Shown one piece after another: positions 32,591 through 47,577 of a stretch of DNA of 64,000 nucleotides (the first letter of the stretch is position 1; every line of letters starts with the position of its first letter). The position numbers and the translations under genes are program-made. This DNA comes from Polytrichum commune. Taxonomy: Eukaryota > Streptophyta > Polytrichopsida > Polytrichales > Polytrichaceae. The DNA lies in contig OX485809.1 in assembly GCA_950295325.1 (NCBI GenBank), positions 21,454,001 through 21,518,000 of the forward strand, written 5' to 3'. Below the pieces are notes generated by a model that ran no database searches, was not told where the DNA came from, and saw nothing but the letters and a program-made list of their open reading frames with translations.

Positions 32591-33689
32591 ACACACATTT
32601 GTCTCAAGAAATACTATCTACATGGATTTGAGAATCCATTTTTTTTAAAAGGTTGTATTTATATGAGTTCTAGCATATATCAAAATTTTGATCAAGTATC
32701 ATATAATGTCATATGTGATTCGTCATATTTTGTACCCAAATCCCTTAAAGATAGTTGCAAAGTTCAAGGACGAGCATCCACATTTTCATTACAATCACTC
32801 ATTTGCAAATCGGAGCGGATTAATTTCTAGGAGTATCTACATAATCACGATGGGAATACATCTATAAGGTTGGAGTACAATATGAAGCTCTTGAATCGTT
32901 TGTGCACATGCTTACAAAGTAGAGGAATTTTTGAAGAGCCTCAAAGGGTGAAAGGAGGATTCTATCTTGAAGTCTGTGCGAGAGTCTGTGGAGAAAGAAT
33001 TCGATAAAGTTGCAAAATTAAGAGAACGAAAAGCAAACCACTCCGAAACTTGGGTGAGGCAAGCTCCTATCAATAATAAGAATTACAAAATTGAACTACG
33101 GGTTAGTTCCGCGAAGTGGTTGCTGTAAAATATTGAGAAATGTAATGATATCGTTGGGAGGGATATACTATAAGGGTTGGGCATGTGCATTTTCCATACT
33201 AAGTTTCTAGACTAATAAGAGAGGGAAGAAAGAACCATCTAGAAAAGGCTGGACATGCTTTGACAAAAAAGTATGGGCCTACAAGCTTGTTTTGTGAAGT
33301 GGCCATTGTGAAAATCTTGAGAATTGAAACATGTTTAGGAAACATATTTTGGCCCTACAAAATTATTCCTCAAAATGGTTGTTTGATCAATATTGAGGAT
33401 TGGGAAGGAGAAAGGGGCAAGGCTATCGAATGATTTGCTCAAGGATTTAGAAGGGAAAAACCAAGATGGGAATGGAACAACTACTACTCAACAACATGGG
33501 ACATGCTAAGTCTATATTTTGAGTTTGGTAATTTGACATTTATTTTTTTTCATGTTGAGATCTCACAAACTACATGGAACTGGTGCGTCTCTACTTTTAT
33601 TATTTCATGTTTTCTTTTTTCTTTTTTCTTTTACTTTGCAAATTTCTTACATTGTCATTCCATTACACAGGAAAAAATCATGACCACCG
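32591..33689. other. Gene-free stretch
   Basis: No recognised gene. All frames carry frequent stops. It may be the decayed 5' part of the element whose coding remnants start at about 33690. Confidence 0.35.
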
Positions 33690-34766
33690 AGGAGTTTGCA
33701 CAAATGTCTAATTGCAACCTTGCCGAATCCATTTACAACAATGGCTTTAAACGTCTGGCAACAAGGGTGGCGATTTGTATGTGGCCAATGTAGATGACTA
33801 TATTCAAGCATTCCTTCAAATCATGGCATATCATCAATTTCTAAAGGGTGGCGTTGGAGGTGATGACCCTAGCAAAGAAGAACTCAAGTTTCGATGTGCT
33901 CAACATCGTGCTTAATGAACTGGTGACCCTGCTATGCTACAAAAGATTCTCCTCGACATGCCCGGCGGGGAGGAATTTTGCACTCGTAATTTCCACCTCA
34001 AGGGTGCCGAGGTGTTCAGTTCGCAGAAACGCAAGCCCGACACCCCCATTGGAGCCGACGAAAAGATCCACCGCCCCGACACCGTCGATTTCTCTCGCCT
34101 TCATGTCGCTTAGAGAACCACACGATCTCATGCTTAACCTTTACCTACCATCGTCGAGGAGTCTTCTCCGTCAGTACTAAAGGTTTCACCACCTCTACCT
34201 ACTGGTCTTAATTTCTCCTAGGTCACTGTTGTACAAGAATCCAAAGTGAACGAGAAACTTTAGCATATTGTTCGTGTTCCTTATAATTCCTCCAAGGCAT
34301 GTTGGGTCATGCAAGCGGTCACCAAGAAGAAATGTATTGCCAAAATCATTACCAATAGCTCCCGCATCCCGGTCCCATACCTTGGAGTTTGAAATTATTA
34401 CAAATTCACAACACCTAAAGTTGAGAAATTCTTCTTTTGCCCTGACGACATTGAACGTTGTGTTGAGGGCTCCCGTCCCAAATGGGTCAACAAATTCTCT
34501 GCTGACCAAGAAAGACCTCCAATTCCGCTTGTGTGGCCTGTCAAACTTGGCAATAACCTCACTCGTCTAAAGATCCTCAAACTTGAAAATTCCGGCTTTC
34601 AACTCCCCCAAAAAGAACGCATTATGCCAACTCGTCTCTTTAACACATCTTCTCTTTCATTTGACCCCTCCGGTGTGGACGTTCCATCCAACCCAGACTC
34701 TTACCCTACTTCTAGGCAATCCAAGCCTATGCGACGGCCCAACACGGCACCATCAACAAACAAATG
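33690..34766 (+). pseudogene. Decayed coding region, probably transposon-derived
   Basis: The plus strand can be read as one protein only by changing frame. It starts EEFAQMSNCNLAESIYNNGF, then continues in another frame with YVANVDDYIQAFLQIMAYHQ and KGGVGGDDPSKEELKFRC. Further on are VRVPYNSSKACWVMQAVTKK, KVEKFFFCPDDIERCVEGSR, LVWPVKLGNNLTRLKILKLE and a Pro/Ser-rich end at 34766. Several stops interrupt it. GC content is higher than in surrounding DNA. I do not recognise the family with certainty; the style resembles ORFs repeated in some plant genomes. No function is assigned. Confidence 0.45.
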
Positions 34767-35454
34767 AAAATGGTCGCATTTGCACGAGCTATTGATGGAT
34801 TCGTCTTGAAGGTAATCATGATTCCATGCTTTGGATTTGGTTGCGTGATCATGTTGCAATCCAAATCTGCACATACACAATCAATTTACCAACTCACAGT
34901 GCGTTCTCTGCCCGAGTGTAATTGTCTGGCCTTCAAATATATGATATCAAAGTTCGGCCGCAAACGAAGCTCTTTTCTATATTGTAAGCACCTCTATTTT
35001 ATCTTTGTCAAGGTTTCCAATATAGATCCTGACATTGACTTGTTCATTTACGCCCCGACATTTAGCTTCAATGAGATTAAATTCATCCTCCAAGGGGGCA
35101 TCTTGATACATTGTACTTCCTAGAATTCCTCGCGGCCTAACACTACATTGTGCCATAATAGATGTGGCCATTTGTGGACCTCATGTGTGCTTATAATTAT
35201 TTTCTATAATAAAGATAATCTCATGGATGATCTTTATTTCATTTAAAATGTTCCATTACAATATTCAACTATGACATGTGTTTCTCACACCGTTAAACAC
35301 TACATGTTCAATCTAACATGTTTTTTCTTTTTATCAACTCTACTTCCGGTTTGCCAACCTACTAGATGCTTGGGGCTTCATTTCATCATCTTCTCTTGAT
35401 GGACGTGGACTCGGTCGAAGCAAATCAACGAAGCAAACCGTTTTATCCTTCATC
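34767..35454. other. Gene-free stretch next to the CACTA element
   Basis: No recognised gene. Across the CACTA element, minus-strand frames in 41168-41460 and 34770-35454 look like parts of one decayed region, but no domain can be named. Confidence 0.35.
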
Positions 35455-35457
35455 CGG
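35455..35457 (+). repeat. CACTA target-site duplication, left
   Basis: CGG immediately before the terminal CACTACTAC; the same triplet follows the right end at 41168-41170. Confidence 0.75.
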
Positions 35458-36625
35458 CACTACTACAAAACACGTCTTTTACAACTGGGTTTTCCAACTC
35501 ATACAAGTGAGAAAACCAGGACTTTACTAAAGTGGAAAACGACCAGTCGCTCCGGACAAGCAGTAAAGGAATATCGGACAGGACGTTCCCAATGGATACG
35601 TTCCCAATGGCAGTGAAGTTGGACTTGCGACGCGTGCCTTACTTCATAGAGTCATGTCCTATTTCACTATGTTTTGGCAATATAAGTAAGATACGACACA
35701 CGTCCATATAACTCAACGAAGTGATACAATATCACGGGCACTAGTCATGTAAGGTTTTGTTTACTTCACTGAACAAAGTAATACAATGAAAAATGCGTAT
35801 ACATACATTCCAAATTACTAGTGAACAATAAGAACGTGGTTGAAACAAATATGTAACCACGTGGTTAAGATTAATTGAATTAATTTTCACACATTACTTA
35901 TTCCAGTAATCGCAGACAACCAAGTGGGTAGTCAATAACGTTGCGTAGTTAGTTTCTTTGACTTTAGGTAGTAAATACATACAACAACTGCATATTTTCT
36001 TACTTCACGTCGTCATGTAAACATCACTGTCTAGAGTGATGTTTACCTCAACCAGTGGTTTATGATCTACGTTGTTAGGTCATGTGGTTCACGAATGTCT
36101 TTTTTGTGTATTACTAGCAGTGAAGTATACATGATATTGCCAAGTGTATGTGTAACTGTACGTAGTAAGTGTCTGTGACTACCAAGAGTGAATACATATT
36201 TAGATGGCATATATTTCTTACTTGAAGTCGTGATATCTATATTACTATGTAACGTAATGTAGACAACAAATTATGGTATTTTGTTGTACGTTGTGAGGTT
36301 ATATGGTCTTCACATGTCTTTAGTGTATATTATTGGTACTGCAGTGAATATCGACTGCGCTAAGTGGCATGATTAGGCTGCAATTGTGCGCGTTTACTGC
36401 AACTAGTAACATGCGGCTGACTCAACATAGTCATAAATTTATGGCATTAACAATATATTGATATTTATCATACGAGGATCATCGCAAACATGATCATTTA
36501 GTTCAAAAACCAAATCATATTCATCCAATAGTGTCATGAATGTTTCACAAATTGCTTCTAACAATGGTAAATACTGAATTCCAAATGTCTGCAAATCAAC
36601 CTAGGTCTACAAATCTACTCCACAC

Positions 36626-36928
36626 TCACGTAGCCGCACATAAATTTATACATTCGCTTGACCAAAGAATGTAATGGCCCTTCGCTTTGCCAATAGTAGT
36701 CACTGGAGGGTCGTCTCCAGTGAGAGGTTCGAGCAAAGGATAGTCGTCTTCAAGTGACTCCGTGACGGCCAATGATACATAACCATTGCCAATCACCTTC
36801 TCATGCAGCATCCCACCTGCTACATTTTGAACTACACCCTTCCCAATGGTTTTCGCTTTCGAATCCGGAGAATCATAGCCACGCAGGTAAACCAAGTCCC
36901 CCGTAGTCTGCACAATTCCCACGTACAT
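36626..36928 (-). pseudogene. En/Spm-associated protein fragment
   Basis: A 100-residue frame with GDLVYLRGYDSPDSKAKTIG, LHEKVIGNGYVSLAVTESLE, PLLEPLTGDDPP and TTIGKAKGHYILWSSECI. The layout (V-x-L-x-S/G..SPD..V.G..H..IGNG.V.V.V..PL..P......TIG.A.G..I.W) resembles the C-terminal segment commonly seen in plant En/Spm-type transposon ORFs, as I remember them. Upstream exons were not identified. Confidence 0.4.
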
Positions 36929-37076
36929 ATGTTACTGTTCCAAATTTTGAGCACGAATCACACTATTTTGTTGGTATTGATATTTGCAGATCAAAGAAAT
37001 ATTCAATCCAAAGTACTAAAGTTACATTATCGTCATATCTACTTTGCTATATCAGTTTTTCTTTACTATGTCAAGT

Positions 37077-37170
37077 AATGTTTACTATGACATGTCCAGT
37101 AGTGTTTACTATGTCCAGTAGTGTTTACTATGTCCAGTAATGTTTACTATGTGCAGTAATGTTTTTGATG
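37077..37170 (+). repeat. Short tandem repeat, unit about 19-20 bp
   Basis: Four to five units of TGTTTACTATGTCCAGTAG with point changes, inside the CACTA element. Similar GTTTAC..AGTAATG phrases are scattered through its left 2 kb. Confidence 0.8.
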
Positions 37171-37584
37171 GGCTAGACCTCAATTTCTATGTAATGTTTA
37201 TTCAACCATTTTAGCCTTACATTGATTAATGCATTGTAAACTAATGTAGAGAAGGACATTAATGTTAGTTATACCGAACATGGCTGAAAGTTTTAGAATT
37301 TCCTAGTTTTAGAATTTCTTACAGCTGGTTCTTAGTATGCACCACTTCTTACATAAATGTATATCTCTTGAAATCCATCTCTAATGTCTAAACACTCCAC
37401 GGCTTTATGACTATCACATTACTGCTTCTAGTAATATAGGACAACTATGTTGCAGGCCAATAACTATACGTAGTAAGCGTTAGTGACTACGGGTAGTAAA
37501 AAAATACGACAATGGCCATTATTGTATATTGGCTACAGTGATACTTCACCATGTGGACGTATACGCTTTGGTTTAGGTCCCCTC

Positions 37585-38430
<846 letters not shown>

Positions 38431-39798
38431 ACACATTTATGGTAAACCCTAATATTGCAAATATTGGGTTCCACACTCTAAGTTCCTCACTTTTGGCTTG
38501 TCTCTCATATCCACACTTACACTTATTGAGTAACAACATTATAAGAGAAAAAAAAAGGCACAATGGAGAAGCCAACGACAGCATACATCACCAAGAGGAG
38601 AAAGGAATCACCACCGAAATGAAGAATGAGCACCGAAGACAAGAGGAACTCGGAGAGCCCTCGGCCACGGTTTTAGGCCCCCTTTCCATGGATATACAAG
38701 GAAGTCGCGCGATTATAGGGCCCCTTACCCACGGCAATGGGTCCCCAGCGGCCTAGTGAAGGAAATTTAGAACTTAGAGATAGAAGATCACTATGTAAGT
38801 ATGAAAGGTCTTATATGAGGAATATATAGGAGTATATAGGGATATTAGAAAGTATATAGGACTAGGATTACATTCCATTAGTATGAATATACGAGATTTT
38901 GTTCAAGGACAATTATGAAAGAAGAATATTTAAGCAATTACGAGGAGTATATAAGTATTAAGGAGTATATAGGAATATGGTACATTCTACTAGTATGATC
39001 ATTGGAATTTAAATCAATCAATATGAAGATTTGATGGATTCTCAAAAAAAATTTGGAATGTAGCCACGACAAAGATATAGTGGAATCTTAGAAAGACGAA
39101 CATTAGAGTGATAAAACGGTTATAACCATTTATAATAGACATCATCTACCTATGTCGGAGATAGGTAGTTATCTAGGAAAGTGGAGTTAACAACCATTTT
39201 AAATATAGATTTTGGGTTAGGAAGAAAAGACTATATAAAGGGAACACTTTTAGGAGACTACACCTCATTTTCAATACGACGAAGCTATCTTAAATTTGAA
39301 TGTCAAAAACACTTGAGTTCCTTTTGTATCTCTCCTCTCGGAAAACTTTTGTAATATACTATCTTTTTCACAAATATGTGTGATCTATATCTCTCTCTCA
39401 ATTGGACTTACAAGTTGTTAAGCGGTACTTGGAACTTAAGTGATTAAGCAACCGAAAGAAGAGTAGACTCTTTTGAGCAAGAACTCAAAAGATTAGTGTG
39501 TGAGGGTGAGAACAAAGCGCTCAAGGATATTCGGAGAATCAATGGAACTTTGAGAGATGTTGTTATGATGAAGCAAACGTCAATTCATACAACGTGAATG
39601 AAGGAAACAAGATTGTCTCTTAAAAGTGGAAGTTATCATTGAACTCCTCAAAAGGGGATTATCCAAATATAAAGTGATAGAGTGATTAAGATTGAGTTGA
39701 TAAGACTTGCATGCATATTTCAATTAAATTGAGAGTAAGACTTCTTAAATATTACTAAGAAAGAGATACAATTAATTGAGAGAAACTTCTCAATATAA

Positions 39799-39803
<5 letters not shown>

Positions 39804-39838
<35 letters not shown>
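39804..39838 (+). repeat. (TA)n microsatellite
   Basis: Uninterrupted TA units inside the CACTA element. Confidence 0.85.
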
Positions 39839-39840
<2 letters not shown>

Positions 39841-41167
39841 GTGACTTATGGATGATAGTTGAACTTACTCATATTCAATTCTTTAAGTAAATTATAAGGA
39901 TAGTAACAAAGATTTTATTGATACTAACAAAGATTGATTGATTAACTACTCACAACAATTGTTATTGAAACTTCTTACCTTTAAGATTCTTGTGAGTTGT
40001 TGAATGTCATTACAAGTGAACGATTAACTATCAAAGAGAAAAGTTCTCTCTCTTAAGCAAACTCAAGAGAGTTATAATTACTCTCGTCATCAAGAAACAC
40101 TTTGAAGTAAAAACGTGACATTGCAAAACAATCAATGGTGTTTTGGATATAAGGTTATAACCACTATATGTTACACATATCAAAGTTACAATACTCTAAG
40201 TAGTAACACTTGAGCTTAAAAATGAAGATTCAATAACACAATATTTTTCTTATTATTATAAGTTATGGAGCAATATTATAAAGTATGTGATTGACGTTTA
40301 TGAACTACGAACTTAACTCCTTGAAGACTTATATAACCTATTGAAAATTATATTGTTATCAACGATATTGTTATACCTCTTGAAACCTTCTCTAATCTAA
40401 TTGTTCTTATTATCAATGATGCCTTACATTAAGAGTGAGAATATATAATAATGAGAATGTGTTCACTCCAATAATTATATTCATATCACAAGGAGAAGAG
40501 AGAGATTACTAATTCGAGACCGAGCATATTAATGAGACACGGTAGTTCTCAAGCAAATATAAATTTACATGATGTCTCATCGTGAGTCTTCTTAGCTAAT
40601 TACAAAGAAACGACCCACGGCGTCCATCAACACTTCCATTCTCACACTCACAACTACATTTTCACTCCTACCCACATACACATTCTTACTCACATTCTTA
40701 CACTAACACACACATTGTCACATATTCTCATTCACACTCTCACACTCTCATACTCACACACATACATTGTCATTCACATTCTCAAACACATTCTCATTCA
40801 TACTTTCACATACTCCCTCACACTCACACATACTCACACTCACACACTCATACACACTAACGGGTCATTTTTTATGAGTATTCTGTCTAAAACCCTGAAA
40901 CACATGACAATTGGACTTAACATTCTCTCCATGTGGACCACTTCACTACCCACAGTCATGCACGTTCTACTAGACGTTCCCAAACACGTTTACAAGAGCG
41001 TTTCCAACTGAATTGTTGTCCCATTTCACTACTATGACTCCGCAAAGTTAATTCGGACATCAAATGAGCCCATGTGGATTTCTATAATTCCTCCAATCAC
41101 TGTTTATAGTAGTAAAAGACATGTAGTGAAGTAGGTGTTGGAATAAAAGACGTGTTTTGTAGTAGTG

Positions 41168-42180
41168 CGGTCCTTCAATGAATGACGATGAGGTGATAAT
41201 TTTTTCATCCTTCGTGAAACGACAAAGACCTCAAAGATTCGCCTACCATCTTGACCTCCTCCTCCGTGTTGATCGACTAGTCATGACTCAAATCAACCGC
41301 ATCATCTTCCTCACCAACCATGCAACTTCTTGTGTCATTCTCCAACACATTCACTGGCATCTTGTATTTTTTTGCATATTGTCGCCGCTCCTCCTCCACC
41401 CTCCATCTCCATGTTTGTGTGGATTGCGAAAATGAAGTCACCTCGTAGTCATCACCGTATCGTTTTGCAGCACCTATGTCATATTCTGGAGATGGTTTAA
41501 ACGGAACATAGGGATCTTCTAAACTTCTAATCTCCTTCTCTCATCCTAAGCCAACAAACATGTCTCTCTTCTCTCCCATCTTATGCATGCGTCTCTACGT
41601 TCATATTGTGTATAATTTTAAATTATGTCCTCATATATATTCAGCTGAAAATAAGTTCCTAGACCACAAATAATAATTGTTGGAGTCCAAGATGCAGAAT
41701 TGAACCACGAATAGAACAAGGGTAAAAGTCGTGGAATAAAAACAAGCAAGTTGGTCGCCCTATGTATTTTGATTGAGTCAATCTTCAATCATACCAAACC
41801 GGTTCCCAAACTCAATCAGACATTTTCAAATTCAGAGTCCCTTTGTTTTTTTGGGCCTCACCACTCCATGGTAATAGGTCCTGAAAATTATTATTTTTAG
41901 TAGAAATACCAAATATTTCCCAGTATATTTGAATCTTGTGTCATAAAAATGTTGGATTATTAAAAATAGGTTACTATATTTATTATTTGTCCGCTCTCCG
42001 CTCTCTGCTCACCACTCACATAGAAGTGTCGTCCTAACACTAACTAGTGTATTTTTTGGATGCTTTTAGGGAGTGCAATTTTCCTTAATACACATGCAAT
42101 TTTAACACTTATCGGGGTAACACTTATCGAGGGCGGATTGTATTAATATATACGCAATGTCACATATGATTAGTCAACTT
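41168..42180. other. Gene-free stretch right of the CACTA element
   Basis: 41168-41170 is the right CGG target duplication. No gene recognised. A minus-strand frame (about 41460-41300) reads WRVEEERRQYAKKYKMP, charged but with no named domain. Confidence 0.4.
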
Positions 42181-42290
42181 TAACAATGACTTCCTCAATG
42201 GCCCCGTTGCACTGACTTGTTGACGGCTTAAGGATTAACAACAGGTGTCACCAAAAGAAATGTGTTACTTTAAGGCCTCAGTACCTTAGA
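42181..42290 (+). repeat. Dispersed repeat, copy 1
   Basis: Shares ATGGC.CC.TTG.ACTCACTT-like sequence, CTTGTTGACGGCTTA and TTTAAGGCCTCA.TAC with 47467-47577. Confidence 0.55.
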
Positions 42291-45200
42291 TGAAGAGTAA
42301 AATTTGCATGTTAGATTATATTGGTATAGGATGTCCAACAATTTCTACGGTGTCTACTTATAAGAAACACTATTGTGCGACATAGATCTGAAACTATACT
42401 TCGGTGCATCCATTTGCTAACATGCACATAACATTATTTAGTTGCATGGTTGTGTTCCATTCTATATGTAGCATCTAACATGGGGCCTCCACTATCTTAC
42501 CTTCATGGGAAGAAATTGACGCCGGCTCGAATAATGAATAGTAAGAATATTGTGAATGGTGTTAATCTTTCCAATGATAGTGTTGCTATGAAAAATATTT
42601 TTAGGGAATAATATTGGGCTAAACAATGCAACTTACGAATATAATCGGATGAACAATGATTCATGCGCATAATGTTGGGAATATAACTCCACCCAATTTT
42701 CCCAGTTCAACTTGAATGTGTGAATAGTTAAAAAATATTCTTACTTTATCAGAGGACCCATATAATGTAATTAACATATTCCGGGATCATGGAACCGACC
42801 CACATGATTGAAATTTTTTATGCATATGTTTGCAGATAGCAACAATTCTAGATATGATAAAGTCGACTAAGTGAGATAGATGCTAAAGATTATGTGGGAT
42901 GTGGCAATCTAAATTTGAATGTAGGAGAAACATAACCATGGATAAGACAACAACATACCAAAAGACATTGAGTTAGCTCAGAAAATGAGGCATAAAGGTA
43001 TGGTGTCTATACAATTTGGAATCCAATCATATACTAGGGAAAAAATGTTGACTATGTGTGTCCATAATACATGGATTGGAACTCACGTGAAATATCATGA
43101 ATTGAATGTTTGAAGGATTGACTAATTGATAGATCTAGATAGATAGATAGGCTTCCTATAGATCAATGAAGAGTCTTTTCATATGAGGGCAACTTCCCTT
43201 TTTCACAAGTGGGATCTATGGGTAGTCGGTGAACATGTGTCCTTTGTGGAGACATGGGGCATGTTGGGCTCCCTAACATGTAGTTTTCATGTTGTGATAT
43301 GTTGTGAGGTGTAGGTGCAACCTTATTGCACATGGTTTCATATTTGTGACCATCTAAATCTTTTGTGAAGGTTTTGAAGTGACGTTCTTGCTTGTGGGGA
43401 TGGGGGTGATGTTGGAGTCTATTTTTGGGTCTTATTTGTCATTTGTTTGTAACGAGGGCAGATGGCCTTATCAACTAAAGTGAGAGAATTGGTGTGCTCG
43501 ATTTAATGTAGGAAATGTGATGGAACACGATGATGGCTAATTTGTAAAAGTGATTACCCGTGGAGGATTTAAAAAAAAAAGCTTGAACAATCCAATTCAT
43601 ACAAAGCGTGTAGATAACCATTCTATGTAACACGGAAGATCTCATGAATGAAGACAAAATGATTGAACGTACACTCCATGGGTGAACCTCATATAAACAT
43701 TTGTTCCCAACATGCACATTGGGTCACAACCTTACATAGGTAACATGTTCATATAATACAACAACACACATGGAAAATCACATCAATGATTTTATTAAAA
43801 TTGGTGATTAAAACATCCCTAGACAAAGGTCAAGGTGTGGGATTTCTTTGTTTATACTCACAATTTCAAATAATAAAGTATAACTAGGTCCCATTTGACA
43901 ATGTCTCCAAATCTAGCCAACCATGAGTGTCCACCTATGCATAAATGGTAATAGCAAGGGTACACCCATATTGTGGACAATAATGAACCTATGAGTGATT
44001 ATTATCAAGCAATGGGAGTACACATCCTTCATAGCAAACCTCCAAATATTAAAAAAACCGAGCGTCAAACACTTTGACCCTCCATAGTTGTTCATATACA
44101 AAAACATCATCAATGTCAATCTTGGATGCCCAACCACAAGAGTCCTTGTGTGGATACCAAGGATTGAGCAATGCATTCTCAATCTAGAGGGCTACAATTG
44201 GTACCCCCTCCCCATCCTTGGATTGTCCTCCACCAATCATTTTCTCACCTCTCATGCATCACTCCAAATTATCCTTTGCGAAAAGAATTTGCGCATGTGG
44301 GATGACTACATTGCCATTGGACACGTTCTTGGATATCAGCCAAAATACCACAACACAATCTAGGCATTGATGGGCTGGAGTGTATGATTAGAACCTCATC
44401 CATTTAAAAGATTTTGCAGTTTCACATTTCTTGTAACACTTGTCAAAGGTTTTCTTGTTCTTTTGGCTAAAGACCGGAGCATAATGCATAATTTCAACGG
44501 AACGAGGATGAGGAACCGGTATATGCCAGATTTGGGTTTGATATCACTCATACCATTCACATTGAACTAGGACAATCTTCACTAGGCCATAGTAATATGT
44601 AATGCCTCACCATGATATATGCACCGAGATGGAAGGTTTCAACCATTCAAGAACTAGCTAGCCCCTACATAAGCATATTCATTGATGCTTTCCTTAAGTA
44701 GATGCACATTCTTCATATATAGGTTTGGTGCCATGGAGAATTGTAATTGTCATAAAACAAAAAAGGCTTGCAAAGTTTGAATGGAGTTGGGGGCAAAGCA
44801 TGATCCATGGCAACAAGCATATTGTCCCGATACAAAATCATTGGAATAATGGACTTTGTATATGCGACATGAATGGTCTTGCTTTGCCATCTCCTTTCAA
44901 TACATGATAAAACCTTGCACCCCAAGTTTTTATCTCCAGATAATCTTTCATCTCCTTTTTCAGAATGGGATCGGGACACCTTGCAAAGACAAGCATGTTA
45001 ACATAGAACTTAGTGTATTCTTACGGGTGGACAAGTGTGTTTGTTGAAACTCTAAACCCATGGGTGATCACAAGTGGGTCACATGCTTCACACCTTATAC
45101 GTTCTAATGCATTTTAAAATCAATATCAACAAGACACATACTAACATGTAGGGAACGTGGACTACTTCATTACAAGGTCTATATTCGAAAGTGCAATTCC

Positions 45201-47466
45201 TCCCTCTAGCACAAACTTGGATATGTACAAAATGTTTTGTATTGCATCAATAACACTCCTTGAGGCTCTATGAAGGAACGGAATTGGAATGCCCAATGAG
45301 TTGGTCTGCAACATCCTCCTTGTAGTATCCCTTCACCCATTCCTTGTTACCAACAATCTCATGTATCAAGGATGGGATCCAGACATGGACGATAGTGGGA
45401 CTTCATGAAAAAATTGTAGTCAAAGCATACCAAAACTACATGTTATACTTTGATTTGTTGTCCTTTGTGCAATTGTCCATTTGAAAAAACATGAGAAATG
45501 ACAAATCTAAAGGTGGAACAATTTTGGAAGTCGGCAGGGGACTTGCTTTCAAAGCGTTCACTCCTTTCTAAGCATTGAAGTTTTTTTTATCATACAATGC
45601 TAATACATGTTTAGGAAATACCTTTTACAAACCCTAGAAGGTATAGTCTTTCTCATGAATCAATTTCACTCCCAGAAGAAGATTATCTATAGATTATTCT
45701 TCCAAGTTTTGAAAAAATAAGGTTTTAAAGAGCTAGAAATAAGGATCAACTATTTGGCTTTGAGTGGTCAAGGATTGATCCATGCAACCAATATTAAATA
45801 GGTGCAATTGCACTCATATTTTTCTAATTTACTCTCCTCTGCACACATTTTGCAATCTTTATATTGTAAGCCTTGTACTCATCTTGATGTGCCATGTATT
45901 CCAAACAAATTGGTTATGTGACTTCGCATAACCTCAAAACACAACAATTTTTTTGTAAACTACTAAAATAACATTGAATTGGGTTAAGTACATCTATACT
46001 TATGCATGAATTCTAGACATAATGAAAATGTACACATGCAATCCTATTGGCGGACCCTATAATAGAAGAAACATATACTACTATTAGATGTAGACTGCAT
46101 TTCTTGTTGCAAAGTGTTTAAGTTGCATGCATATTCTAATATTCATGAAAAATTATACATTCATATTATTTGACCACATTGCTTCTCAAAGTATCTATGT
46201 ATATGATTTTTGTTATACTCTTCGGGTCTCATTCCCCAAATGGTGTTTCTTTTATGCAATGTGCATGTTTTGATGGTGCAAAAGAATACCTTCAAATGCA
46301 TTTTGTTTTTTGACAAATTTTTGTGCATATTTTCTTAAATCCCAATAATCGGTGATTTTCCATTAGACTAATGCATTATGCAAATAATAAAGGTAAATGC
46401 TTGAAAATTAATTTGCCTAAGTTGGACAATGCACAAATGATCATTTTAGTAGTATTATAGCATGTTAATGAGAATCACCCATAGTCTAATAAATGCCCCA
46501 ACCCTTGGTACTGCACATGTGGGAGTGTTGCATGAGTCACCCGCCAATATTGAATCTCCGACCTCCCCTCTCTTTTGTCACATGAAACACTTGGTGGGAG
46601 GAGAAAATTTGCATGGCCATCAATAATCATGTCCTAGTTCCTACCCTCCTAATGCACGGCCTTACCTACAATCCAAGTCCATAAGCATCCAAGGCATAGA
46701 TTCTTGAAACACATTTAAAATTGAAATTGAAAATAGATCAATCCACTCAAAATTTTGTAGGTAAAGGTTCATAAATAAGAGTCTTTTCACTAGAAAGTGT
46801 AAAATTTGAAGAAAGAAAAAGAAAAATGATTTAGATTTAGATTTTATATTCACCATGACCTCACAAAACTTTGGGCAAAAATGACATAAACTAGCACTGG
46901 CAATGTTGAGGATTGCTTCCACATTGGGATGGAGGGAAACATATATGGCTACGGTTTTTAATGGACCCTTCTCAACGTCATATTCAATGTTATAACCCAC
47001 CTTGATCCCAAAAAACATTTGTGCAAAATTGCCATAAGGTATTGAGGCCTTAAAGTGACACCTTAAGAAATATATTCTATTTCAAGTTAACTAGCTTGGA
47101 AATTTTCAAAAGAAACCATAGATTACAAAATATGTACAAATGTGCAAAGTCATCTTAAGGAAAGAGCCTTTTGCTCTCCACTAGGGGGGAGGGAGGGGGG
47201 GGGGGGGGGTTGTTGATGTTCGATTGATAGGTGAGAATCACCACAAAGTCAGCCTTATTGTGGGTGAGGATCCTTTATTAAATGAAGGCGTTGTCCTCCT
47301 TTTGTGGATCACTTACACCGCCTCATTGAGCGGATATCCCTGATTAGCCATTGTGATTGGCCAAAGTTGATGCTCTTCTGAAAGCATTTTTACATCCTCT
47401 TACATTGCTATTATGAGTGGCCAAAGTGGTGCTATTTTATACTTAATGGCGCATATGATTAATTGC
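42291..47466. other. Gene-free 5-kb stretch, decayed
   Basis: No intact gene. A short GATA repeat lies near 43138-43150. Minus-strand remnants include QMDNCTKDNKSKY at 45445-45483, which recalls the D-N-C..DNK..Y block of a transposon-linked domain (DUF7869-like). Neighbouring frames are broken by stops. A G-tract (GGGGGGAGGGAGGG then G-only) lies at about 47186-47210 and could form a G-quadruplex. Confidence 0.35.
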
Positions 47467-47577
47467 TTTAAAAAATGACTTATTCGATGGCACCATTGTA
47501 CTCACTTGTTGACGGCTTAAAGGTGAAAAATAAGTGTCATAAAAAGGATGGTGTTAATTTAAGGCCTCAATACTTTG
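47467..47577 (+). repeat. Dispersed repeat, copy 2
   Basis: Second copy of the 42181-42290 repeat, same orientation, sharing CTTGTTGACGGCTTA and TTTAAGGCCTCAATAC. Confidence 0.55.

Noticed and set aside
39231-39370. CTATATAAAG box followed by a leader-like stretch, suggesting an LTR promoter
   Set aside because: No paired direct repeat, primer-binding site or polyprotein was found around it.
43913-44979. Open frames of 88-91 residues on both strands
   Set aside because: No recognisable domain, no exon structure, and heavy stops around them.
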